Shown piece by piece: positions 1 through 7,229 of a DNA stretch of 12,165 nucleotides. This DNA is from a bacterium (GTDB taxonomy: Bacteria > B130-G9). The stretch is taken from the NCBI GenBank assembly GCA_021160245.1, contig JAGHCW010000176.1, positions 1 through 12,165 of the forward strand. Direction: 5' to 3'. Position numbers and translations under genes: made by a program. The notes below the pieces were generated by a model. That model was not told the origin of the DNA. It made no database searches and worked only from the letters and a program-made list of their open reading frames with translations. Within the stretch, counting starts at the first letter, position 1; every line of letters begins with the position of its first letter.

Positions 1-95
1 AGATCAAGCACGGGGAGGGAGCAATTCAGAGCTTTTACGTTGGAGTGCTCCCTTTTGATAGAATCATATTCGCTGAGCACGGCGTCACAAGATGA
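1..95 (+). CDS. 3' end of an unrecognised protein-coding gene (partial)
   Basis: A plus-strand reading frame is open from position 3 (its preceding codon is cut by the window edge) to a TGA at 93-95. It encodes about 30 residues ending FDRIIFAEHGVTR. The composition looks like genuine protein rather than noise, and the stop lies 22 bases from the convergent end of the next gene, a normal arrangement for two real genes. I do not recognise the family from this tail, and no domain or function can be assigned. The start and most of the gene lie outside the window. The main doubt is that a 30-codon open stretch can occur by chance. Confidence 0.4.
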   Translation, partial: IKHGEGAIQSFYVGVLPFDRIIFAEHGVTR

Positions 96-117
96 ATCCA
101 AGCTGCGTCGAGGTCTA

Positions 118-1341
118 TCACAGCTCTGAAAAAGGCATGGCTGTTACCTCTGGCGCCAGGGGGAGGCGGATATTCCCCGGGTGGACGACATAGCCGGGGC
201 CAACGCACTTGCTGAGCTCGGTGCGGAATGCCACAATCCCGGCTGCCATCGAGGGTCTTGGTGTCCCAGAGAGCTTGACCTCAATCGGGATGAGTTTCGC
301 GTTCGCGTCAATGATAATATCGACCTCTATGCCGCGAGCGGTCCGCCAAAAGTAAAGGCCCGGCGCCTCGCCTCTATGCACAAGAGTTTTTAGTATCTCA
401 GAGAGAACCACTGCCTCAAAGATGGCGCCGCCCATCGGGCCAAGAGCAGCATGTTCCCCGTCTTTGAGCCCCACAAGATGACAGAGAGTCCCGGTGTCCG
501 TGAAGTAAACTTTGGGCGCCTTGACGAGGCGCTTGCCCACGTTTGCGAAGTACGGGCGCAAGATGACAATCTGGAATGTTGCCTCGAGAATCGAGAGCCA
601 AGCCTTGGCCGTGTTGACGGCAACGCCAGTGTCGCGGGCCAAATCAGTTAGGTTCAGAAGCTGTCCACACCTCGCCGCCAGCGCCCGCAAGAAGCTCTGA
701 AACTGCATCAGGTCACCGATTTGGCGCAAGGATCGAATGTCCCGTTCGAGATATGTCTGCGTATAGCTGGAGTGCCAAAGCGACACGTCTCTGCCCTTGG
801 TTGCCACGAGTTCGGGGTAACCACCTTGCAAGATGCTATCCCAGAGTAACTTATACGCCAGTTTACCGCGCCGGTCGGGCGCATAGCCAGGTTCCCAGGG
901 CAGCGGAGCTTGCGGATAGCCGAGCGCTTCTCGGTGCGAAAGCGGAAGCAGGCGAAGCATTGCCGCTCGCCCAGCAAGCGATTCGGTAACATGCTCCAAG
1001 AGCAGGAGATTCTGCGATCCTGTCAGTACGTATTGGCCAGGCTCGTCACGGTTGTCGTCAATCCGCTCCTTGATGTAGGGAAGAAGATCGGCGGCATATT
1101 GGACCTCGTCGAAGATGACCGGAGGCGCGTGCATCTCAAGGAAGCCCCTCGGATCAGCGGATGCAGCTGCGCGAACGTCCGGCGCCTCCAGCGACACATA
1201 GCGCCGATCTGATGCAAAAAGGTGCTTCAGCAGAGTAGTTTTCCCTGACTGTCGAGGCCCGGTCAGTACAACTGCCGGGAATTGCCTGACAGCCCGCTTG
1301 AGGACAGGCTCCAGCGCCCTTGTTATGTATCTCCCGTCCAT
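118..1341 (-). CDS. AAA_14 / DUF4143 family ATPase
   Basis: This 407-residue protein has the standard architecture of the AAA_14-DUF4143 family, widespread ATPases found in many copies per genome and of uncertain role. The N-terminal ATPase domain has a Walker A motif GPRQSGKTT at residues 28-36, a Walker B VIFDEVQ at 75-81 and the family's YVLTGSQN segment at 104-111. The C-terminal DUF4143 region (about 200-375) includes a winged-helix-like stretch and an E339/D341...E354-x-K356 pattern resembling the PD-(D/E)XK nuclease core. Whether it cleaves nucleic acid is not shown. Length is typical and no residues look missing. The ATG at 1339-1341 is preceded by GGGGA about six bases upstream. It is divergent from the XRE-ImmA gene and probably transcribed alone. 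Members are cytosolic and often near toxin-antitoxin or mobile genes. Family assignment is secure, function is not. Confidence 0.93.
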   Translation of the reverse strand: MDGRYITRALEPVLKRAVRQFPAVVLTGPRQSGKTTLLKHLFASDRRYVSLEAPDVRAAASADPRGFLEMHAPPVIFDEVQYAADLLPYIKERIDDNRDEPGQYVLTGSQNLLLLEHVTESLAGRAAMLRLLPLSHREALGYPQAPLPWEPGYAPDRRGKLAYKLLWDSILQGGYPELVATKGRDVSLWHSSYTQTYLERDIRSLRQIGDLMQFQSFLRALAARCGQLLNLTDLARDTGVAVNTAKAWLSILEATFQIVILRPYFANVGKRLVKAPKVYFTDTGTLCHLVGLKDGEHAALGPMGGAIFEAVVLSEILKTLVHRGEAPGLYFWRTARGIEVDIIIDANAKLIPIEVKLSGTPRPSMAAGIVAFRTELSKCVGPGYVVHPGNIRLPLAPEVTAMPFSEL

Positions 1342-1357
1342 ATCAATTCCCCATGAT

Positions 1358-1390
1358 GCGCAATTATGCTTTTACAATGCATTATTGCGC
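1358..1390. promoter_or_regulatory. Operator-like inverted repeat between divergent genes
   Basis: The arms GCGCAATTATGC (1358-1369) and GCATTATTGCGC (1379-1390) form a 12-bp dyad with one mismatch around a 9-base spacer. It sits 17 bases upstream of the AAA_14/DUF4143 start and about 100 bases upstream of the XRE-ImmA start. Read on the minus strand, a TTGACT (1397-1402) lies 17 bases before a weak CATTGT hexamer inside the dyad, so a promoter for the ATPase gene could be covered by a bound dimer. The neighbouring XRE protein is an obvious candidate binder, but this is inference. Confidence 0.45.
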
Positions 1391-1492
1391 CAAAAGAGTC
1401 AAGCAGAGAGAAGATAGACGGAGATAGTGAGGCAGCGATTCCATGGGGTCGCAGGACCTCGTAGTAGGTCTAGAAACGATTGAGAGCATTAT

Positions 1493-2704
1493 ATGGGTCG
1501 CTCAATAACAGCATCGATAAATCCTGAACTTCTGCGATGGGCGCGGGAATCTGCTGGCTACGACGTTGCAGCAGCGGCGAAACGTATCCACCAGAGCGAG
1601 GATCGCTTGTGTCCTTGGGAGAATGGAAAAGAGCAACCTACTATCGCGATGCTCAGAGAAGTAGCTCGTGTTTACAAACGCGCTTTTTCTGTGTTTTTCC
1701 TCGATAATAGGCCTCCCGATTTCGAGCCTTTGCCGGATTTCAGACATCTCCCGGGAGACGTTTCTACGGACTTCTCACCCAAGCTCAGATACTTAATTCG
1801 GCGCTCGCGGATGCGGCAGGAATGGCTGAAAGAAATGCAGGAATTCCGCGGGGCGCAGCCTTTGGCCTATGTTGCCTCCGCCGGAGTCAATGAGAGCATT
1901 CCTGAATTGGCAAGCTGCGTTCGCGATTTGTTGGGTGTAAGCATTGCTCCCCGCGCTTCATGGAGGCAGAACCACAATCCGCTTCGGACCTGGATTGATG
2001 CCGTGGAGAAAGCCGGAACGTTCGTGTTCCAGTCCAGCGACGTAAACCAGGATAAGATGAGGGGATTTGCGCTGATCGATCATTTGGCGCCAGTGATCTT
2101 GATCAATGGTAAAGACCCTTCTCAAGCGAGAAGCTTCACTCTATTCCATGAATTCTCTCACATTCTACTGGGGAAGGCCGGAGTATCAAATGTACGCTTC
2201 GTCCATCGAGGGATCAGTGATGCTGCGCGAATCGAGGTTTTCTCAAATGCTCTTGCGGCTGAGGTTCTAGTTCCCGCTAAGACTCTCAGGGAAGATATTA
2301 GCACTAAGAAAATGAGATTCCGGCACGAGCTTGAAGCGAAAGTCAACCATCTGGCGAAGCTATTCAAAGTGAGTCGAGATGTCATCATTCGCCGGCTTAG
2401 GGATCTTGAGTTTATTTATCAGACAACCTACGGGCAGCAGCTTGCCCGACTTAGCAAAGAAGAGGAGCTCTGGCGCGAGCGAGAAATACTCCGCAGACAG
2501 AAGAATGAGAAGAAGGGTGGGCCACCTCGGGCTCGCATGGTTATTCGTGACAATGGACGATCCTTCACTGGCGCTGCCCTTGAGGCATACTCAGATGGAA
2601 TGATCACCGTTGTAGAGCTGGCGAGACTATTGAAGACAAAAGCCAAACACATAGCAAAGATCGAACAAGAGGTATTCCTTCCCGCATCAGGGGCTGGATT
2701 CTGA
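1493..2704 (+). CDS. XRE-family HTH / ImmA-IrrE metallopeptidase fusion
   Basis: This 403-residue protein joins an N-terminal XRE-type helix-turn-helix (about residues 10-65, including the WENGKEQP segment) to an ImmA/IrrE-type (COG2856) zinc-peptidase domain. The zinc motif is clear: HEFSH at residues 219-223 provides H219, E220 and H223, and E248 in the following EVFSNALAAEVLVP segment is the likely third ligand. In known relatives such as ImmA, the peptidase cleaves a repressor. In toxin-antitoxin-like pairs, fusions of this kind act as the regulator or antitoxin of the downstream gene. Its TGA (2702-2704) overlaps an ATG at 2704, the usual coupling to a DUF4411 partner, but that partner is truncated here. 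The ribosome binding site is weak (GAG about ten bases before the ATG). All predicted catalytic residues are present, so the protein itself looks intact. Confidence 0.93.
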   Translation: MGRSITASINPELLRWARESAGYDVAAAAKRIHQSEDRLCPWENGKEQPTIAMLREVARVYKRAFSVFFLDNRPPDFEPLPDFRHLPGDVSTDFSPKLRYLIRRSRMRQEWLKEMQEFRGAQPLAYVASAGVNESIPELASCVRDLLGVSIAPRASWRQNHNPLRTWIDAVEKAGTFVFQSSDVNQDKMRGFALIDHLAPVILINGKDPSQARSFTLFHEFSHILLGKAGVSNVRFVHRGISDAARIEVFSNALAAEVLVPAKTLREDISTKKMRFRHELEAKVNHLAKLFKVSRDVIIRRLRDLEFIYQTTYGQQLARLSKEEELWREREILRRQKNEKKGGPPRARMVIRDNGRSFTGAALEAYSDGMITVVELARLLKTKAKHIAKIEQEVFLPASGAGF

Positions 2705-3056
2705 TGGCCCTTCTCTCAAAGCAAGAGGCATTAGGCTGGAGGGCCAGAAGAAAGAGGACGGTCTCTGCACATGGTTGAAGCAGTTTCCGGATATGTTCAA
2801 ACCCCTAACGCAAGACCTTCAGGACGCGCATAGAGATGTTCTTCGTCTCTATGGGAATGCCGCACATGAAAAGGAAGACCCATGGGCTGATCCGTCGGTA
2901 ATAGCCTTGGCGCTGCTCAATTCGGGCACTGTAATCACAGAAGAAAGCAATCGGGGCAAGGGAATGAAATCGAAGATCCCCTACATCTGCGGGGAACTCA
3001 GTGTCAGGTGCGTCACGCTGTTGGGATGGTTCAGAGAGACCAAGACCGTATTCTAA
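2704..3056 (+). pseudogene. DUF4411 (PIN-like) protein remnant, N-terminal half missing
   Basis: The frame readable from about 2739 to the TAA at 3054-3056 encodes the C-terminal half of a DUF4411 protein. Recognisable blocks are WADPSVIALAL, GTVITEES, KIPYICGELSVRCVTLLGWF and a terminal F. DUF4411 proteins are about 160 residues and are grouped with PIN-like nucleases. They usually follow an XRE-ImmA gene, as here. The N-terminal half, with the first catalytic aspartate (normally in a Y-L-L-D-x-N type segment), is absent. The ATG that overlaps the upstream stop (2704) is in another frame and ends after 24 codons at a TGA. The simplest reading is a deletion of roughly 150 bases plus a frame change, leaving an inactive partner. 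A short protein from the TTG at 2775 (93 residues) is possible but would lack part of the active site. Confidence 0.7.
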
Positions 3057-3099
3057 GCTCTCAGAAAACCAATCAATGCCGATTACCAACGCATATAGT

Positions 3100-3453
3100 T
3101 GGTGGAGGCGGGGGGAATCGAACCCCCGTCCAAAAGTCCCCCAAAAGATGTCTCTACGTGCGTAGCCCGTGTTTGTTATCTCGCAACCCGGGGTGCTTAC
3201 GGGCGTGCTTCCGGGCGCCAGCCTCACTTTAGTTTCGCACGAGCGCCATGAGGCGCAATGCTCGCGCTAGCCTTATGGTTTAAGCGCCACTCCCGGGCGC
3301 ACAGGCTTTACCCGGGGAACGCGGCCGCAGCTTTAAGCGGCCAGTGCTAAATCGTCGACGCTTGTTACGTCATTTCCACCGTTTAGCGAGAGATGTGGAA
3401 TCTCGGCACGCAACTTCTTCCAGAAGCGACCCCTGTCGAAACCAATCGCCCCC
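3100..3453 (-). ncRNA. ssrA: Transfer-messenger RNA (tmRNA)
   Basis: On the minus strand the RNA begins GGGGGCGATTGGTTTCGAC and ends with a T-arm GGTTCGATTCC followed by CGCCTCCACCA. The 5' GGGGGCG pairs with 3' CGCCTCC over seven base pairs, with a G-U at the third pair, the alanyl-tRNA synthetase identity element. The CCA end is encoded (3100-3102). Length is about 354 bases, normal for a one-piece tmRNA. The tag frame runs from 3380 to a TAA at 3333-3335. With GGT as resume codon it encodes GGNDVTSVDDLALAA, and with GGA it is one residue shorter. The LALAA end matches the usual protease-recognition tail. tmRNA with SmpB rescues stalled ribosomes and marks the nascent chain for degradation. 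Open frames across this region on either strand are spurious. Confidence 0.96.
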
Positions 3454-3465
3454 GTATCATACAAG

Positions 3466-3494
3466 AACATAATCCATCGCCGCCAGAACCGCAA
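3466..3494 (-). promoter_or_regulatory. Candidate sigma70 promoter of tmRNA
   Basis: On the minus strand, TTGCGG (3489-3494) and TATGTT (3466-3471) are separated by exactly 17 bases. Transcription would begin around 3459, giving a leader of about six bases before the mature 5' end, consistent with RNase P processing of tmRNA precursors. A second TATGAT (3456-3461) is too close to the mature end to be its -10 element. Confidence 0.5.
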
Positions 3495-3588
3495 GCTTCG
3501 GCGTAATCCGGAGACCAGATCGAAGAACCTCAGCTATTGGCAGGAGCATTACCGACAATCTGTGACCGCATCGGCTCTTGCCGGCGAG

Positions 3589-3618
3589 TTGACAGCTTCT
3601 GTGATGGGTAGGTATAGT
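3589..3618 (+). promoter_or_regulatory. Strong sigma70-like promoter of the C39-like peptidase gene
   Basis: A consensus -35 TTGACA (3589-3594) is followed after 18 bases by TATAGT (3613-3618), which overlaps a TATAAT (3618-3623). The start site would be near 3625, leaving an untranslated leader of about 65 bases. The gene also has a strong ribosome binding site, AAGGAGA at 3680-3686, six bases before the ATG at 3693, which fixes that start. Nothing else was seen between the tmRNA and this gene. Confidence 0.6.
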
Positions 3619-3692
3619 ATAATAATAGGTTGCATGGTTTTCTGCTAAGCACATTACCCGGATAGTTTTCTCGCGAAATAAGGAGAGAAAAG

Positions 3693-5945
3693 ATGAGTTC
3701 TTTCATTCAGCGAATGTCTCTTGTGTATTCATGCGTTCTGCTTATGTCTTTGCTGCTTATAGCATCCCCGTCGCTAGGCGATGAGCCTATCTCCGTGACG
3801 CCCGATGAGGCGCTGATTGCCGCCTCAACTTACAAGGAGATTGGCGAGGCGCAGTATCCCGAGTGGGATGGTGGGGATTTAGTGCTATTGCGGACGTATT
3901 ACGATCTAGATTTTGAGGCGAGCGCGTACGAGTTCTGCGTTAGGAAGGATGGCAAGTCGCTCGGTCGAATCACGATTGGTGGCAATCGTAACCTGCCGCC
4001 GCTGATTGAGTACTCGAATGGGCCGTCGCCTGTCGAGCTGGGCGTGGAGCTTGGGTTCGTGCCGGAGCAGGCTAGGCTGGACGTATCCTCGGGCGGCCAG
4101 TGGTTGCCGATTTTCGTTGGCGGTTTTGACTACTACATGGTAGCGCCGGTAGCGACGTCGGAGATTGTCAATGTGGTTAAGGGCGATCCGATAGAGCAAG
4201 AGGAGCTTCGGCGGTTCTCGGATGATTTTTCTGCCAGACTGAAATCGCATTCATCGACGTTCTCTCGGATGTGGAATGCTGCGCTTCGAGGCAATCCTAT
4301 TGCCTTGGCAGACGATTACAAAGTTCTGAAGGAAGCGGAGCCATATACTTGGTATCGAGGGTGCGGCCCGACCGCGGGAACGATGGTGCTGGGCTATTAT
4401 GGTAAGGCGGGCTATCGCAATCTAGATTATGACGCCGAGTCCTTTCTCTGGAACGGCCCCGGCGGGACTTCCACGCCTTTTATCCCACGGGAGCTTGCCG
4501 ACATGGTCGCGGACGAGTGTGGCATGCCCAGGGAGGGCGGTCGAGTGGATGATTATGGGACCTACAGTGGCCAGCTGGGGTTGGCGATCTCGCAGGTCGC
4601 AGCGGTTCACGGCTACAAGGGGTTTCAGACTTACGTTTATCCTGATGAGCAGGATTATTCGATCTATAAGGACAAGATAGATGAGGGCGATCCGTCGGTA
4701 TTCGGGATTACGTTTATGGACCCGGGTCCTTACGATAGGCATGCGATTATGGGTCTTGGATACAATTATCGGAACGTCGAGGCTGGCCATTTGGCAATCG
4801 TGTACGACACGTGGGGCTATAGCAAGAACACGGCCACGATGGAGTATTTCCTTTCCTACAGGCTGATGACGGTTTACAGCCCGCTTATCTCCGAGCAGGA
4901 TGTCGAGATTTCGGCCGACAGTTTCGCCTTTGGGGAAGTGATGTTGGGTAGTACCGCCAGTTGGGTGCTTCGGATCAGCAACACCGGTGCCGTGCCACTG
5001 CTTGTGAACGGGATCACCTGCGACAACTCTTGCTTTTCTGCTACAGCTCCTCAGTTCCCATTGACGATAGAGGGCGGGGCGAAATCGCTTGTCAATATCA
5101 GGTTCGAGCCGGACAGGGCGGGCCGCATTTCGGGGACGTTGACCATAGAGACGGACGATCCTGACCCGAATGAGGAATTCTGCAGAATTGAGCTTTCTGG
5201 TCGAGGCGAGGATAACTCACCCCCTGTGATAAGCCGCGCGGGCTTCATGGGCGGTTACATTTCGGCCGGCCAGTCCGATAACCTGACGGTGCGAGCTGAT
5301 GTGTCTGATCCGGACGGTGATTCACAGATCAGCTCCGTAACCCTATTCATCGGCACGCTTGAGGGCATTCAGATTGGCTCGTTTGAGATGCTGGACGACG
5401 GCCAGGACGGAGACATTGCATCGGGCGATGGCGTCTATACAAAGCGGTTCTGGGTGGATTCTGCGCCTGCCGGGATTTATACCTTTGAGATCGTAGCAGA
5501 GGACCTGAGCGGAGCGGCCAGCGATGTGTGGCCGTACATGAATATCTCATCCGAGGCGGCAAGTGGTAACGACAGCTTCTGGGGCCAGTATCCGGGCCAG
5601 GGCGAAGGCGGCGATCCGGGCGGCCCAGTCATCGTGATGGCCGGATTCGAGAACACCTCGATTAGCCAGGAGGGCGGAGGAGAGCTCATCTGCACGGCCG
5701 AGGTTGACGATTATCTTGACGCGGGGAATATCGATAGGGTCGAGCTCCGCTTCGGCGGCAACTTCGCGGGCATCTACCTTACCGATGACGGTCAGGGCCA
5801 CGACGAGCACGCCGGCGATATGATTTACACTGGCGGCATGAGCCTCACTCCGGGCTACCCCGCGGGCGACTACCTCCTTGAGATCGTCGCGATCGACCTC
5901 TCAGGCCTGGAGAGCGTTGCGTATCCTTATTATGTGATTAGGTAG
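3693..5945 (+). CDS. Secreted C39-like cysteine peptidase with ASH and two Ig-like domains
   Basis: This 750-residue protein begins with a Sec signal peptide (hydrophobic core about residues 10-25, likely cleavage after SLG29). Residues 30-200 form a propeptide-like region. Residues about 215-395 are a papain-like C39-type domain: Cys224 in GCGPTAG, His350 in RHAIMGLGY and Asp372 in VYDTWG are the probable catalytic triad. The usual oxyanion glutamine just before the cysteine is not obvious, so activity is likely but unproven. An ASH/Hydin-type (choice-of-anchor D) domain occupies about 403-507. Two related Ig-like domains follow (about 510-620 and 643-750), each carrying a DDGQ..D..GD..YT signature. 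No C-terminal anchor or sorting signal is visible. The protein is exported to the periplasm, surface or medium. It is probably monocistronic, being flanked by its own promoter upstream and an unrelated gene downstream. Substrate is unknown. Confidence 0.88.
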   Translation: MSSFIQRMSLVYSCVLLMSLLLIASPSLGDEPISVTPDEALIAASTYKEIGEAQYPEWDGGDLVLLRTYYDLDFEASAYEFCVRKDGKSLGRITIGGNRNLPPLIEYSNGPSPVELGVELGFVPEQARLDVSSGGQWLPIFVGGFDYYMVAPVATSEIVNVVKGDPIEQEELRRFSDDFSARLKSHSSTFSRMWNAALRGNPIALADDYKVLKEAEPYTWYRGCGPTAGTMVLGYYGKAGYRNLDYDAESFLWNGPGGTSTPFIPRELADMVADECGMPREGGRVDDYGTYSGQLGLAISQVAAVHGYKGFQTYVYPDEQDYSIYKDKIDEGDPSVFGITFMDPGPYDRHAIMGLGYNYRNVEAGHLAIVYDTWGYSKNTATMEYFLSYRLMTVYSPLISEQDVEISADSFAFGEVMLGSTASWVLRISNTGAVPLLVNGITCDNSCFSATAPQFPLTIEGGAKSLVNIRFEPDRAGRISGTLTIETDDPDPNEEFCRIELSGRGEDNSPPVISRAGFMGGYISAGQSDNLTVRADVSDPDGDSQISSVTLFIGTLEGIQIGSFEMLDDGQDGDIASGDGVYTKRFWVDSAPAGIYTFEIVAEDLSGAASDVWPYMNISSEAASGNDSFWGQYPGQGEGGDPGGPVIVMAGFENTSISQEGGGELICTAEVDDYLDAGNIDRVELRFGGNFAGIYLTDDGQGHDEHAGDMIYTGGMSLTPGYPAGDYLLEIVAIDLSGLESVAYPYYVIR

Positions 5946-6037
5946 CGACTGCAGCGCTTCAGGACCGCGGCCTCCGCTACCTCATTGGGGGCTGGTGAGA
6001 AGGCGATTCATGTGTGGATGCAGGGGAGAGGGCAACA

Positions 6038-6994
6038 ATGAGTGACATTGACGTCGATATGCTTCTGCCGGACAGTCCCCTTGATGATCCTGACGCCTAC
6101 GCGCTGAATTTCGCCCCATTTGCGAAGCGTCTTGCAGATTGTGTTAGCGAGATGATTCCAGTTGCTGGGCTGGTCATCGCCATTAACGGGACTTGGGGCT
6201 CCGGTAAGTCCACCATTCTCAATTTCGTCGATCATTATCTGCGGGATTTGGATGAGGACAAAGCTCCCATTGTCGTCCGTTTCAATCCGTGGTGGTTCAC
6301 CGGCCGTGAGGACCTGGTTCTTCAGTTTTTCGATCATCTCCAGCGTGGGTTGGGTAATGGGGAGGGCGAATACAAGGAAGTCCGTGAAGCCCTGGCGAGG
6401 CTAGCTGGGTTGGTCTCCAAGCTGCCCGTGCCTTATCTGAAAGAGGGCGGCGATATAGCCAAGGATCTGCTGAAGCCGAAATGGGAGACCGTTCCAGGTT
6501 TGAAGGAGAAGATAGCTAATGGCCTCAAAGGGCTAGACCGACGGGTAGTCGTCATGATTGACGACATCGACCGACTTGATAAGGAAGAGATTCGGGTGCT
6601 ATTCGGTGCGATCAAGGGAGTCGCCGATTTCCCCAACGTGTGCTATTTGATGGCATTCGACAGGGGACTTGTCGCTCATGCACTGGCCGATGTGCAATGC
6701 AGGAACGGTGAGGACTACTTGGCAAAGATCATCCAGGTTCCGATTCCATTGCCGACGCCATTGAGAACCGCTCTTGATAACTTCCTGGTCAGTGAATTGA
6801 ATCGGATATTTCGTGAGACGAGTGAGGAACTTCTCGATGAGGATCGATTTCGGTCCTTTTACACTCAGGGCATTAGGCATTTTATCAGGACTTCGCGAGA
6901 TGTCCTCCGCTTGGTCAACTCCATTGCATTCTCATACGGTGCGGTTAGCGATGACGTGAAGTGTCCAGACTACGTCGCGGCTAAAAGCTCTTAA
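6038..6994 (+). pseudogene. KAP-family P-loop NTPase, N-terminal fragment of a frameshifted gene
   Basis: These 318 residues contain the catalytic half of a KAP NTPase: Walker A GTWGSGKST (51-59), the family's RFNPWWF (81-87), Walker B VVMIDDIDRL (171-180) and the PRD-like TSRDVLRLVNS (285-295). KAP NTPases form a STAND-like P-loop family. Some are membrane linked and the phage-exclusion protein PifA belongs to it. No membrane helix is inserted here, so this copy looks cytosolic. The ATG at 6038 is chosen because GGGGAGAGG lies about eight bases upstream; a GTG at 6014 is possible but poorer. The frame ends early at TAA 6992-6994. Removing one A from the AAAA at 6983-6986 continues it as DYVAAKALNVFCPEVYE, which fits the family without a gap. 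Frame loss could be real inactivation, a switchable tract or an assembly indel. Confidence 0.82.
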
Positions 6995-7229
6995 CGTTTT
7001 CTGTCCTGAAGTTTATGAAGTGGTAGAGAGCAACAAAAATATGTTCATTAGCCACAGTCTTCATGCAGACGCCCCAGTGCAAACTGAGAAAGAGATATTG
7101 AGGTTTCACCGTGATTGGCTCGCCACGATCCAGATGAAGGAGAGAGAGCGTGTTAAGAGGCTCCTGTCCATCATGTTCCCAAGTCTTCAATCCGTATTTA
7201 GGGAATTGGATAATGCTGAGAAACAATAG
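6981..7229 (+). pseudogene. KAP-family NTPase, middle fragment
   Basis: The frame beginning around 6981 continues the KAP protein with LKALNVFCPEVYEVVESNK, then about 50 more residues ending in the LFP-type helical segment RVKRLLSIMFPSLQSVFREL typical of this part of the family. It stops at TAG 7227-7229. It has no start codon or ribosome binding site of its own that looks usable, and it overlaps both neighbouring pieces in other frames, so it is not an independent gene. Removing one A from AAA at 7221-7223 joins it in frame to the next piece as NAENNSRGSLRGLEISDP. Confidence 0.7.

Noticed and set aside
3100-3130. Possible genomic-island integration at the tmRNA 3' end
   Set aside because: tmRNA 3' ends are common attachment sites and accessory-type genes lie on this side, but no integrase and no second copy of the tmRNA end were seen in the window.
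2805-3227. 140-codon minus-strand open frame overlapping the tmRNA 3' half and the DUF4411 remnant
   Set aside because: It runs through the tmRNA T-arm and acceptor stem and antisense to the recognisable DUF4411 segment. It is a non-coding shadow.
3008-3232. Plus-strand open frame containing a GGGNRTPVQKSP-like peptide
   Set aside because: This peptide is the classic artefact of translating the antisense of a tRNA or tmRNA 3' end (GGAATCGAACCCCCGTC), not a protein.
3906-4790. Minus-strand open frames of 114 and 122 codons inside the C39-like peptidase gene
   Set aside because: They are antisense to conserved catalytic segments, lack ribosome binding sites and are rich in arginine and isoleucine as typical shadow frames are.
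6979-6995. Programmed +1 or -1 ribosomal frameshift in the KAP gene
   Set aside because: There is no canonical slippery heptamer, no clear stimulatory hairpin, and a second similar break occurs 240 bases on. Indels at A tracts explain both more simply.
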